Of a DNA stretch of 64,000 bases, positions 1 through 11,640 are shown one piece after another (position 1 is the first letter of the stretch; the number at the start of each line of letters is the position of its first letter). The DNA is from Saccharina japonica (lineage: Eukaryota; Sar; Phaeophyceae; Laminariales; Laminariaceae). The DNA lies in the NCBI GenBank assembly GCA_008828725.1, contig MEHQ01004162.1:175813-239812 (forward strand), read 5' to 3'. The position numbers were made by a program, and so were the translations under genes. The notes under the pieces are model-generated. The model searched no databases. It was given only the letters and a program-made list of their open reading frames with translations, and was not told the origin of the DNA.

Positions 1-1189
1 ATGCAGAAGCAATCGCACAACTGGCATCACAGAAAGCGAACATAATGTTCACAGCCGGGAGTGCAGTAAACGGTTCCAACCCGAGTCGATGGATGCGCAC
101 ATCATGAGCGGCGGCTGTCCTTCGATACAAGCGAACCCGTACTACTGTAGTTTGACTCGGTCAACATTAGGAAAAGGCCCCCTACTAGTTTGGCGCCGTC
201 ATAAATAGAAAACCGCATGCGTTCGCAAGAAATCAAATCCCAGGTCACCCACGAAGCTCACGCCAAAGTCCAGCGGAGGCCGCGCCGCTGATGTTTATCA
301 GCTACCAGGTTCCGCTGTGGTATGGCGTCAATGTTTGGGGGTTGTTCAATGGGAAATATGCCAAGGTCATCCATGATATATGATTTCATGGGACATACAG
401 ACAGACGGACGGACGTACGAACATATAGACTAAGGATTCTCCACGATGAGACGCGAAGATGTAAACCCGGTGTATAGTATGCAGTGCGAGAAGAAGTACC
501 AGAGTGTGGCATATCCATCCGCGAAGTTCTGGGACTCCATTAAAAGGCTTTCCCAAATACTTCTTGTTGTGTGCCTTTCGAGGTAGAAACAAATCCGCCT
601 TGGCCTCCGTAGGTCGACGGACGTCGCATTTACAATATCAGGAACTACGGTGCGAGTAAATGCAACACTGCTTAATGACCGTCGTTCCAGCCGACCTGTC
701 GAACACCACGCTCGCTACACGAGTATGAAACACGCATGCTACGGCGGTAGATTTTTGCATCTGTTCTCGTTCGGAGGCTCCTTGCCTGACCAAATATATA
801 CTTCATTAAACAGACTGGTTTTGAGAAACACAATACGCCGCCAATCCGATGAACAGCCACTGGTCTGCTGATAAACGACGAACTCATTGAAAACACAAGA
901 TGATGCTGGGTATACCTTTAACTGAGGAGCCCCGTCAACACAACCTATTTTGGCCAAACCGTGTTAACCCTGTCGTGCCACGCGTTCAGTCATCTCCCAC
1001 GGAACGTTCAGTGCAACCATCTACGACTTTTTTCAGCACATCATTCACGAAGGTGACGCCCAATCATATGTTCGGGATGCTCCAAACAGTGAGATAACGA
1101 GCTGCCCCCCACAACGACAAGCATACTTGGGGCAAACGTCAAGGCCGGCCTCAATAATCGATTCGTTTGTTGCCGATTACTACGGTATG
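1..1189. other. Non-coding 3' flank of gene A1
   Basis: No gene is visible. The stretch is repeated at 30247-31846 and 56056-57339. Short open frames on both strands differ between copies at replacement as freely as at silent positions. About 860-1230 is distantly related, in inverted orientation, to the 3' flank of gene B1 (27460-27960). Confidence 0.6.
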
Positions 1190-2418
1190 CTACTGTGGAG
1201 TGACTGTTAAGTTAGGGACTCGCCATCGGGAGCCACCAACAGAGATACCTGGACCGACCGTGATATTGCTCAAGTTCACTGTCATACGCTTTAAAACACA
1301 CTCAGTTTTAACGCGGAATGAGGGGCCCCTGACGGCACGATAGGATGTGCTACGGAAGTCTCTCTTGCTGCGAGTCGTCTTAATAGTGCAGACGAGTCCG
1401 TTCGGAAGAGTGCCGTGATCAGGGCAGTGAGTGGGCTGCTTCCCGTCGGGTCCCCACCGTGATACTTTTGCACAATCATCCACTCGACACGGGGCATTGA
1501 AATCCACCGAGTTGACGCCCAAAATATCGCTTTTATGGCTGGCGCATACAGTGGCCACACCATCGGCCAGTACACCCCACTTCGGTCCCCTAGTGCAAGC
1601 GTCGTGTGCACAGCGTCTCCTGCCGATACGAACCACGCCGTCCTCAGCATGTCGCTTGCAGTATGCAGCCCCTTTGCTGCCCTTGACATTGAAACTTGGC
1701 ATCAGATTGCAGGAGTCATGCAAGCAGCGCCTGGTGCAAACGTCTACCATGTTGTCCTCAGCATTTCTCTTGCAGTATGCAGCCGCCTTGCTGCCCTTGA
1801 TGTTAAAGCTTGGTCGCGTCTTGCAAGATTTTTGCAGGCAACGCCTGGTGCAAACGCGTACCATACCATCCTCCGCATGGTTCCTGCAGTACGCCGCCAT
1901 CTGGCTGCCCTCCATGTTAAAGCTTGCCTGCGTCTTGCAGGAGTCATGTGCGCAATACTTTCTCATAACATGGACCATGCCGTCCTTGGCGTGTTGTTTG
2001 CAGTACGCCGCCCTCTTGCTACCCTCGACGTTGAAACTTGGGTGCGTAGTGCAGGAGTCATGTGAGCACTGTCTTCCCCCGACGAGAACCATGCTGTCCG
2101 CAGCATGTTCCTTGCAGTACGCAGACATCTTGCTTCCCTCGTCGTTAAAGCTAGGCCGTTTCTTGCAGGAATCATGAGAACAAACCCTGTTGGCGACGTC
2201 CACCATGCCGTCTAGAGAATGGCTCTTGCAATACACAGGCGTCTTGCTTCCCTCGATATTGTATGTCGGTGACGTAGTGCAAACGTCATGTGAGTACCAC
2301 CTCTTGTGAACGTTAAGCATGCCGTCCTCAGAATGCTATTTGCAGTAAGCCGCCGTCTGCTGCCTTCGACGTTGTAGCGGGCGCGTCGTGTGCAGGAAGC
2401 ACGTGTGCAACGAACCAT
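1190..2418 (-). pseudogene. EsV-1-7 repeat protein A1, frameshifted in repeat 1 and lacking the family stop
   Basis: The encoded protein is a row of nine 38-residue repeats with the EsV-1-7 spacing C-x4-C-x16-C-x2-H and a recurring DGMV in the linker, the ninth with only 15 residues between its second and third Cys. Each Cys3-His set probably binds one zinc ion (inference). The start is the ATG complementary to 2416-2418, which gives Met-Val-Arg-Cys as in A2 and A3. Near 2357 there is one base fewer than in A2 and A3, so repeat 1 runs out of frame; the remainder stays open as a 376-codon frame up to about 2320. Repeat 2 has Tyr for its first Cys and repeat 6 has Asn for its His. A two-base contraction of a GT run near 1310 removes the stop used by A2 and A3 and adds about 33 unrelated residues, ending at 1190. 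It could be a decaying gene, a gene using a later start, or a sequence error at 2357. Confidence 0.85.
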
Positions 2419-2790
2419 GGTGGCAGAATATTGCGGCGGTGAAATACCTAGGGAAAATAAAGAGAACACGTGAAGACAACAAGGAGGTTTATATCTGAGC
2501 TTTCGCACTTCTCGTTACTGGAGTAATCAGTAAAACTATGTAGTTCGGGTTGTGACGGCCTCGTAGTGGAAGGCCGCATGGACATGGTCTCACGCATTTG
2601 GTACTGGAAATAGGCTTTCATAGCGTAGAAGGATATTACACGTCGCAGGTTCGAATACTGGTGTGCTGCCGGAACGGTGTGCGTTTGCCCACGACAAACC
2701 GTCGAAAAGATATAATCATCTTCCTTGCTGGTCAGCAATCCAAACGTTGATTTTGTGATCACTCATTGGGTTGAAGGGAGTGTTACACGG
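2419..2790 (-). promoter_or_regulatory. Conserved 5' flank of gene A1 with a possible 3' splice site
   Basis: This flank is shared with A2 and A3 and, in inverted orientation, with the upstream DNA of B1 and B2. Shared landmarks are a GTCCATG box, a GGCCGTCAAC box and a pyrimidine-rich tract ending in AG exactly 29 bases before the ATG (AG at 2448-2449 on the minus strand). The 29-base leader keeps an open frame reading Ser-Pro-Pro-Gln-Tyr just before the Met in every copy. No TATA box was identified with confidence. Confidence 0.5.
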
Positions 2791-3564
2791 ATTAGATGCG
2801 TAGTGTGCGCAACTCCCGTCTGTCAATACGGGATAATATGAACCAAACAAATAGTACAAGGAGACGTAGTGTGGTTGAGACTCCTCGCTATCACGACAAA
2901 GGCTTAACGCGCATCAAGAGACCACCACGAAATAATATTGTGGTACTGCCTCCTTCAAGCGGATCACATCGTACGGTTCATTGTCGTGGAGGGAGTGGGA
3001 GTACTCCCGATAAACGCTGGGGTAGCACTGGCCATGGGTCGCAACCAACACGCTTAACAAATACAACTGCAGTACCCTCGAGTCCAGATCCTCAGGGTGA
3101 GGTACCGTAATTTGTGGTATTCCCACTTCGTAGACTAGGCCAGGGTCAGCTACTGCGTGGCAAGGCGCATGCAAAGTTGCGGGCTACTCTACCTCCTCAC
3201 ACGCCACATCTAGACGGGGCCACACGCAGTCTGCAATACGCAGTCTGCGCACCAGGCTTGCGTTGTGCCTAAAGCACAGCCACCAATCCAATAGTACCTT
3301 GAGCCCAGCATATACTGTGAGCAGGGTGAGGGACACGAATGTATGCCTCTTTCAGGGCAAGTCCAGCCTTTCACCGCTGGAAAGACCCACGTGTGTTGAA
3401 TTGCCCACGCAAAACAAATACCTGGTCTGATCTATAAAAACAACGCCTGATTCAGAGTTTAGTTGTTTCTGGTCAGTATCAGCTCCTGATCAGTTCTTGC
3501 ATCGTGTGTTGAGTTAATCTAAAAGTTGAGGTCCATATATGCCCGGGTGATAAACAGTTACTGT
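2791..3564. repeat. Intergenic block, inverted homologue of 19790-20510
   Basis: No gene is seen. The block recurs at 33340-34440 and 58761-59510. Read on the minus strand it aligns patchily with the distant upstream region of gene B (19790-20510 and 46640-46910). A shared run resembles CCTTGCCRCGSAGTGCC, and another is a CATTCGTGTC box. Confidence 0.55.
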
Positions 3565-3761
3565 GCAAAATTCGATGAAAATCGACGGGCGTTGGGAAGG
3601 CTGAACCCTCTGCGCGATAAAAACAAGGCAAGAACCGTAGTGGGGGAGGAGGGAGAGGAGCCTACTTTGTGACCCCGGATCTGAGTTACGACTATGGAGG
3701 GAAAGGGACGGAAGTGCGAAGATAATAAATGGGATGGAAAAGAAAAAAAAACAAAAAAAAA
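3565..3761 (+). mobile_element. SINE tail copy, 5' truncated (S1)
   Basis: About 160 bases match the body and tail of the SINE at 9166-9476, including the run around CCGGATCTGAGTTACGAC and the end GAAGATAATAAATGGGATGG. An A-rich tail follows to 3761. The tRNA-like head is missing. Units 2 and 3 have no SINE here. The unbroken tail GAAGATAA-TAAATGGG is the natural empty site for the hAT-like insertion at 9477. Confidence 0.75.
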
Positions 3762-5066
3762 GTGAAGGGGGAAGCCGAGGGGACTGGTACGAGGGCTTTA
3801 TCGCGCACGGTTCATTATCGGGTCCTTCGAACCCGAGGATATGTACACTGCTTAAGCCCCGAATTTACTGCAGTCTCGGTGTGGGAACAAAACACTTGGA
3901 GTCAGAGTAGGGCCAGCTTTAGGTTTCTGGGCAGTGCAGTTAAAAGTACGAATTTATGGGCACCGGCCTTCGTCTTCTCTCGCTGTAGCCTCTACGATGT
4001 CGTCATTTATAAAGAATGCACGTCCTCGACGCCCGCGACGAGAAAGAATCATGATGCTAGTGTTATGTTCCGAACGGCTAAAACAAGAACTCGGAGGAAC
4101 CAGTCATAACACGTACCAGGAATGTATGTAGAGTATGAATGGTAATCCCTACGAGTATGCAACACGTAAGTGTTTATCTGGTACTTCATACCGGTACGCA
4201 CTAGTACGAGTGAGCTCGACTCCAGTACAATCACGTGTACGGCGAGCGCGAGTGGGTGGTAGCCTTCAATATGAGGTGAAATAAGGTATTAACCATTGAT
4301 ATTAATAGTCTACGAATATAAACGCAAGCCATACATGTCTACACTGCTCTTAAATACCACCCTGGCCGGTGCTATAACAGCTGTTTGGAATGTGATGTAA
4401 ACGACCAACGGTTTTTGTTAATATCGGCCAGGATTACATGACATAAGGGCCCTGACTGAGAATACCAATTCGAGACCTACTCCCACTACACAAAGCACGT
4501 GGTCGGAGAAAACCTGCCCCCATGCGGAGCCTTTGCAATACCAAAAAAAAGCATGATTAAGGACTGAGATGCAAATTATCTTCGCAGCGAACACGAAAAC
4601 ACTACAACAAAGCTCGATATTTTGTTCCTGAGGGTGGCCTGCCTCCTGAGATAATCGGGGAAGTTATTCCGGTGAAGGTAGGCATGTTCTTTCATCTCGT
4701 TGGACGCTGAGAGCCTTCTGTAACGGTCTGTCAAGCGGTATCAAATCAACAGTGTGAGTATCTGCCAAGCGAAGCAACCGCCTCACCTCTAAATCAGCGG
4801 GGAACAATGCCTAGGCCTGATACTGGGACTTTCGTTTTCTCGTATGGGTTTGTTAAGGCACTGCCATAGACATTTATTTGGGTAGGTACCCGTTGCCGCT
4901 TAGAAACGTACGATAGTGCGTCTTGTCTACGGTCTTGTTTCTGTTGCTCCTAGCTGCTGTGGCAGTCCTCAACTCGACCGACGTCCCATGGTCATATCTA
5001 CTATTAGTCGAGCTCTATCAAGTTTAGTTGCTTCACACGAGGATTGGACAACATAATACGGCAGAC
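3762..5066. repeat. Intergenic repeat-unit block
   Basis: No gene is visible. The block is collinear with 36506-38050 of unit 2 and 59890-60830 of unit 3. Its left edge joins directly to the SINE A-tail, and about 2 kb present in unit 2 (34440-36505) is absent here. Confidence 0.6.
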
Positions 5067-5071
5067 GATTA

Positions 5072-6710
5072 CAAGGGTGCATTCGGTAGAGTGCGTACCG
5101 AAGTATACCGGGGGTTTTTTCTAGGTAAACTGTTAACACAACACTCCGGGTAGTTCGTTATGGCCTCGATACTGGTACCCGACACTTCGATAAATTCCAT
5201 ATTTGTTCAATACCGGTACCCGACACTTCGGTACGTTCAGTATGTTTTAAATACCGGCACCTGATACTTCGGAAAATTCGATACTCCCATCTAACCATAC
5301 CACAGGTACCGGTATACCCTCCACCCCAATACCGGGGGTACCGGTATTTGTTCGGTGCGGCTGCGGTATTTGTTCGGTGCAGCTGCGATACCGGTACTGT
5401 TCTTTTTTATACCGGTACCCGACACTTAGCCAAGTTCAGTAATCTTTCGATACCGATGACCGACACTTCGGTAAGTTCAGTACTATTACAATACCCGTAT
5501 ACGACACTTCGGTAAGTTTGACACTTTTGTATTACCGGTACCCGACCCTTCGGTGAGTCCGGCACGTCTACCCGAATATACCCCGGGTACCGGTATACCC
5601 TTGAGCACAATACCGGCGGTGTTCGGTGCGGCCTGATACCGGAGAATCGGGTATGTACCTCGTATGCAATACGGACACAGAACATGACATCATTCAAGGC
5701 ACTAATTTGTGGCAGCAGCAAGCAGCAGTCTCCTCTACATTTACGTATGTATCTGGTCCTTGGCCCTGGAGTGACACAACGCACTCATCTCACACCCACC
5801 ATGAACGGTTGTAGACACAACATAACAACCGGCAGTACGGAGCGAAAGGATAGCTGACCTTTTCACCAACTCGTGCCGGTGGGGTTCGAGGTACCGCCCA
5901 GGCTGTGCTACGGCACGCTCTGCACAAACTACGAGTAGTGCGAGAAGCTTCGACTACTCGCATGATACCGTATTTGTGTAATGCATCCTTCTATATATAC
6001 GGAGTTGGGCGCGACGTCTCGAACCCATCGCTGCTCTAATTATATCCAAACACTCATGTACCATCAACAGCAGGAACACGAGATCGCCGATGAATCAAAC
6101 TGTATGCCGAGCCTCGAAGATGGGATGTTGGAGTATAAATAGGGCTCCAAGCGTTGCACTCGATGGCAGTGGCACGCGTGGACTCTATCAAATATATAGT
6201 AGAGCCCACAGCAGCAGCACGTTGCCCAAGTTGGAGCTTCTGCTTCCGCCTCACTGCTGCTGTGTTATGTTGTTTTTCTTGCTGGGGCTGGTGATGCTGC
6301 TAACCGTGCTGCCGCTTGCTAGGTAGTTGGAATGGAGGTGGCGGCATTGGTGTTTTCTGCGCCGTTGCCGCCCTCATCTGTTTGCTGCTGTTACGAATAC
6401 ATGTTTAGGGTATGTTCGGTAGGGTACGTACCGAGGTTAACTGGGGGTATTTCCTCGGAAAATACCGTTACCTGACACTTCGGTACGTTCGGTATTTTCC
6501 CAATACTAGTAGCCGACAATTCGGTAAGTTAGGTACGTTTTCAATACCACTACCCGACACTTCGGTAAGTTCGGTATTGTTTCAAAGCCAGTACCGGACA
6601 TTTCGGTAAGTTCAGTACATTTTCAATACCCGTATCCGACACTTCGGTAAGTTCGGTACGCGTGATAAATATACCCCCTCTACCAGTATACCCTACCGAA
6701 CATCCCCTTG
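5072..6710. mobile_element. Composite terminal-inverted-repeat element filled with GGTACC-type repeats
   Basis: Both ends carry related inverted repeats, CAAGGG(T/G) followed by TTCGGTAG(A/G)G. The flanks GACGATTA and AAAGATTA look like a worn 8-bp target duplication. Units 2 (38050) and 3 (60830) lack the insert. From 5100 to 5650 and from 6405 to 6700 the interior is a degenerate tandem repeat of about 50 bases built on GGTACCCGACACTTCGGTAA. The middle (5650-6400) is unique and has no convincing gene. A second left-type end at 6407 suggests nesting of a 0.3-kb copy. It is probably a non-autonomous DNA transposon, and the 8-bp flanks favour hAT. Confidence 0.6.
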
Positions 6711-8799
6711 AAAGATTACCACTCAACGTTCAACGGAGAGTTACGAACATAAATTCAACGCAAGACAAGAGCGTGCTTCCAATAGCTTGAAACATATTAA
6801 TGAGCTTACCTGCCCACTTTTCTTCCTAGGTTAATACTCGCAGGTTATGATCGACCCCCAGTTCCTTATAAGCGAGTAGTTGATGTGCTTATTAGTTCAA
6901 AGTTCATGAGTACGCCTGATAAACTCGCTTGCGAATGAACGATCAAGACACAGCTAACAGTGAAAGGCTAACGTGAGTCGCTGTTGAGTTGGCTTGGATG
7001 GGAGTTTCGACACAAGAGAAGATGGCGATGGCAACCCCATGCTCAGTTGTGTGTGTGTTTTGCTCAACAGGCAGAAGGGGATAACAGCAGAACATGAAAG
7101 AGTTTGCAAGGGGGATGCGTGTGCGCTCGTTTCTACACCACACCAAAATTAATGAAACCCAATCAGCTCATGACGATCTATGACCTTCGTCTCCCCGACA
7201 GTTTCTACAGCTATCCAAGGTTCTTTGAAGTGAACCGACATTGAACCGACGACTGAATTGACCTAGTTGAACTACAGTAGCCCGACAGTCCCGTTCCTGA
7301 GGGTACATACATATTCCCCGTACCTCAAACATTCTCGACTTAGTTTAGACTGCACTACAAACTGACCAGCAAACAAATTCCGTTCCGGAGCGACGATATA
7401 CCATCAGAGACTACTCACCATGTGTACGAGTACATACTGCAGTAGTAAGGCCGGACTTTACTCTCTGCTGTACCATATCAAAAGCTGGTACCGAATAGAT
7501 CACAGCCACTACTCTTCGATGGGTACACTGGCTACGTACTTATCATGTACAGTAGTACGAGCTGCATACCCTGGTATATGTGATAAATCTGTTTTATGAA
7601 GCGGCGACTAGATTGTACTGACTTTATTGCAGTAAGAAATGTCACCTCTGACCTTGTAGTGGCCCAGGTGTTGAGCAGCAGCTGTAGCCGACAACCTATC
7701 CAGGAATAACCTTCGCTGTGCGTTCTACTCCCACCTTTTGTGGTCATATCGTCACAGAACTCCACCTTTAATTTTCGCAAGTGATGATCGTGTATTTTCT
7801 TTGAAGTTAACAACAGTACTCTCACGCTGTGGCTATCCATTAACATGGAGCAACCGTGGTTGAATCAAAACACGATAGGGTCCACATATGTCTTTGACGT
7901 CCCCACCGGAGATCTTGTGGGGTATATATTGCCTGCGATCGGCTGCAAAAGCTGACAGTTAGTTGACTGGGTGTCGGCGGCTGTCGTTTTGCTTAGTTTA
8001 CAAGATCGCATGCGGGCGAAGGTACGTGGGAAGTTGAATGACGGCAAGCTGCATCAGTGCAAACGCTCTACGATTACATACTGGTAATACTTGTTTTGTT
8101 TTGGTCGATGTTGATGACGAATTTCTCTGCTGCTGTACGACCTGTGGTCCAACGCGGTTACCGTATCTCGAGTACCTACGCAAACAGTTTCCTACACATA
8201 ACAATATTGGCAACTCCGGTTGGCGTATCTTGTCCGAGCTTCGAATGGTGTGCATGCCGCCCAGGGGCTTCGGCTAACTTCGAGGTCCCAGCAACAAGGA
8301 AGGTACTCCCAAAACATAAAGTGTATCAGTAGAGTGCTTTGGGAGACGCACACGGGTGCCCTAGACGAGAAACCATGGGGAAGGGCCCACGGACTTGGTA
8401 AGCCACTCGTCACCAGAAATAACTAGTCTATATTTCGAAGGGGGACCTCTGGTGCACCGTATCTTGAGAACCGTGTCCTGCACGATAGGGGGGTCCCGAC
8501 CCAGACAAAAGTACAGCGATTCGTGGAAACCGTGTGTTTGTATTGTTCAGGTCCGCGTCACGCAAGACGTCATCGCGGCGGGTTCGTGTTTTCCTCCACA
8601 GGTTCCTGCGGTGAGCATAGTCGTCTCGGCTTGCTATATACGCGCAGTCAAAGCTGCCTCCCGCAAAGAACTGACCACGGACAAACGATTTAACTGCTCG
8701 AGTGAGGCAAAAAATAATCAGATTTAAGATGTACCTGCGACTGGTCCTAAACATAGAGGACATTGAACTGCTGTGAAATGTTGGAATGTACCTTGAATT
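6711..8799. repeat. Intergenic repeat-unit block
   Basis: No gene is supported. 6715-7925 matches 38050-39245 and 60830-61560. 7925-8799 matches 42705-43600 and 61895-62745. Between those two blocks, at about 7925, unit 2 carries 3.4 kb that unit 1 lacks. Confidence 0.6.
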
Positions 8800-9165
8800 T
8801 ACGATCAGGACCAAACGCAATGACAGCGAAGCTCAACTAACCGCCACGAGGCAAAATAAAGGCCTTGCACAGCAGGGTGGCACGCCACACACACAGAGCC
8901 AATTATTGTGGGCAGGGGCAGAACAACACCGCGTGGAGATAACAGCAGTCAGGGGGCAAGCACAAAGACCCTAACCTCAGTTCTACTTTGTTGGAAACAA
9001 GCTCAATAATTTGTGGGCCTCTCACCCACCTGCTCAAGTTCACAGCAGACGAGGAGGAGCGCAACGCTTTAAGCCGTAGTATGCCGTCGTAGCCAGCCGT
9101 GCCAGCCGAATGGAAGTTAAGGAGATTTCTCGGTACCAGGTGCTCCTTGTTTGCCGCTTTTCCGC
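8800..9165 (+). repeat. Left arm of a roughly 0.36-kb inverted repeat
   Basis: The reverse complement of this stretch aligns with 11215-11640. Shared blocks include TGCTCC...GTCTGCTGTG, GAGCTTGTTTCCAA, GGGTCTTTGTGCT and GCCTCGTGG. The same pair is found in unit 2 (43610-43975 and 43990-44365), where the arms are nearly adjacent. In unit 1 a SINE with its own insertion separates them. Confidence 0.7.
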
Positions 9166-11174
9166 TAATATAATTGCCATTAATCGCCGGGTAACCACGA
9201 AGCCTGTTAGCGTCGAGATCGCGAGTTCGAGCCCCGCCGAGTGCATGCTCGTACGAAGGACTTTTTCTTGCACAAAAATATCTTGAATAGCGGAAAGCGC
9301 GAGAGCGTGAGTTAGCAAAATTCGATGAAAATCGACGAGCGTTGGGAAGGCTGAACCCTCTGCGCGATAAAAATCAAGGCAAGAACCGTAGTGGGGGAGG
9401 AGGGAGAGGAGCCTACTTTGTGACCCCGGATCTGAGTTACGACCAGGGAGGGAGGAAGACGGAAGTGCGAAGATAACACACGCCGGACAGCTCATGAGCT
9501 AGCTCATCTGTCGTGTATAGCTCAAGCTTTGAAAACATGTGCAGATGAGCTACCGATTATAGCTCAAGCCTCTAAAACATGTGCAGATGAGCTACCGATT
9601 ATAGCTCAAGCTTTGAAAAGCTTTGAAAACATGCGCAGATGAGCTACCGATTATAGCTCAAGCCTTCGAAACATGTCCAGATGAGCTACCAATTATAGCT
9701 CAAGCTTTGAAAACATGCGTAGCTCATGTAGCTCCTATAGCTCATTTTTGGCCAAATGAGCTAGCTCAGGCAGATCATATAGCTCACTCCGGACATATGT
9801 GTCCAGATGAGCTACCGATTATAGCTCAAGCTTTGAGCACATGTGCAGATGAGCTATCGCCTATAGCTCAAGCGAAGGAAAACATGTGTAGCTCATGTAG
9901 CTCACGTAGCTCACCGGTGAGCTAGCTCTTTAAAGAGCTAGCTGGAGCTACGGTGAGCTGATCTGTCCGGGGTGTGAAACCCTTGGCATTCCTTTCAATT
10001 TACATTTATTTTTGTTTATGTCGGATGGGATAATTCCAACTCCTTCCCTGCCCTACCCGAACAACACCAAAACATGATCATAGCTCATGTACGCAGCTCA
10101 TTGTAGCTCTTTCCCGGCGAACATGCATATAACACCCTCACTTTGGCCTACATTTAATCCACCTTGAATAAAATCTAGAAAATTTCCATTTATTCCACCT
10201 TGTGCAGAAAATGTTCAGCGTTCGGTTTCTTAGCTCAAGTTTTTCGTTCCATACTAAAATCAAGTAAGTCGTATTTATTTTTGTTCATCCTGGTCAACTT
10301 TATTTTCGATGTTCTTTTCGTACTTTGGTTTTCAAACTCACACTGATACTGAAATCAAGTAAATAAGTATCGTCTTGGTCGAGAGATTTCCAGCCAAGAC
10401 TTTTTGTTATCAATAGAGATTTGGTATCGGAAATAAAATATATCGTCTTGGTCAAGACGAGGCTTTCACCACATCCGGACGAGACTTATATCACACCCCG
10501 GGTATATTCCAAAAGGTCTCGGTTTGGATATCCGCGCGCACGCGAGCTTGATCCAGATTTGTTATATATAATGACACTCGTGAGCTTGGTCATGTGTCCC
10601 CTATAGCTCAAGCCTTCGAAAACATGTGCAGATGAGCTACCGCCTATAGCTCAAGCCTCCAAAAAAGTGCAGATGAGCTACCGCCTATAGCTCAAGCCTC
10701 CAAAACATGTGCAGATGAGCTACCGATTATAGCTCAAGCCTCTAAAACATGGCAGATGAGCTACCGATTATAGCTCAAGCTTTGAAAAGCTTTGAAAACA
10801 TGCGCAGATGAGCTACCGATTATAGCTCAAGCCTTCGAAACATGTCCAGATGAGCTACCATTATAGCTCAGTTTTGAAAACATGCGTAGCTCATGTAGCT
10901 CCTATAGTCATTTTTGGCCATGAGCTAGCTCAGGCAGATCATATAGCTCACTCCGGACATATGTGTCAGATGAGCTACCGATTATAGCTCAAGCTTTGAG
11001 CACATGTGCAGATGAGCTATCGCCTAAGCTCAAGCGAAGGAAAACATGTGTAGCTCATGTAGCTCACGTAGCTCACCGGTGAGCTAGCTCTTTAAAGAGC
11101 TAGCTGGAGCTACGGTGAGCTGATCTGTCCGGGGTGTGGAAGATAATGAATGGGATGGAAAAAAAAAAAAAAAA
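9166..11174 (+). mobile_element. tRNA-derived SINE (S2), split by a hAT-like insertion
   Basis: The SINE occupies 9166-9476 and 11147-11174. The head has a tRNA-type B box, GAGTTCGAGCC at 9223-9233, in a T-arm with four of five stem pairs; the A box is less clear. The body (9316-9476) is the segment shared with S1 and, inverted, with S4. The tail resumes after the insertion as GAAGATAATGAATGGGATGG and ends in a run of 15 A. Unit 2 has no SINE at the matching site near 43975. Retroposition into the axis of the inverted repeat is the simplest reading. Confidence 0.75.
9477..11138. mobile_element. Non-autonomous hAT-like element with AGCTCA-type interior
   Basis: The element is flanked by a perfect 8-bp target duplication, GAAGATAA at 9469-9476 and 11139-11146, inside the SINE tail. 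S1 provides the unoccupied site. Inverted ends are CACACGCCGGACAG on the left and CACACCCCGGACAG on the right. The interior is mostly AGCTC/GAGCT sub-repeats with spacers such as ACATGTGCAGATGAGCTACC. A unique AT-rich middle (9978-10600) separates two repeat blocks, and the second block (10732-11138) copies the first (9563-9977) with several missing bases. A right-type end also occurs at 9977. There is no transposase frame. Confidence 0.8.
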
Positions 11175-11214
11175 TGGTGGGGGTGATACAAGGGGATAGG
11201 GGACGGGAACACGT

Positions 11215-11640
11215 TTTCCGAGTCCGCTCCGGACCGAGACCCATTAAAACAGAACCCCTCGACAGGCAGCACCTGGCGCTCAGAAGTCGCTCTCTTCCAT
11301 TAGACTGAGTTGCCCGAGTACGAGGCCCCCCAGCATTGCAGACAAGCTTGGCGTTGTGCTCCGTCTTTTCTGCTGTGGATTTGAACAGGTGAAGTCCACA
11401 ACATTGTGGAGCTTGTTTCCAATCATGCATAACTTTACAGCTAAGTTACTTACCGCATGGGTCTTTGTGCTCCTCACATTGCTATTGCCCAGGTCTTGCT
11501 CTGCCTTTGTTACTATAACTTCGCTGTGTGCCGCCTGCGGCACTGTTGCCCAAAGCCCTTGTTTCCCCTCGTGGTTTGGTGTTTGGGATGTCAGTGTCGT
11601 TCCGCTTGGTCTGATTGCAACTACAACGCATGTCCGATAG
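11215..11640 (-). repeat. Right arm of the inverted repeat
   Basis: This arm is homologous in reverse complement to 8800-9165 and collinear with 43990-44368. It shows some open frames, but nothing recognisable as protein. Homology with unit 2 ends near 11530, where unit-specific DNA begins. Confidence 0.65.

Noticed and set aside
1431-2177. 248-codon antisense frame over A1 (also 57602-58201 and 32055-32438)
   Set aside because: A shadow of the repeat: each 114-base EsV-1-7 unit has an antisense frame without stops. The proteins diverge where the sense frame is conserved.
2641-2665. GGTTCGAATAC, which looks like a tRNA T-loop
   Set aside because: No A box, acceptor stem or anticodon arm fits; unit 2 has lost the motif. 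It lies within the gene A upstream flank.
9540-11138. Regularly spaced repeats resembling a CRISPR array
   Set aside because: The spacers are themselves repeats and the ends are transposon ends; this is eukaryotic satellite-like DNA.
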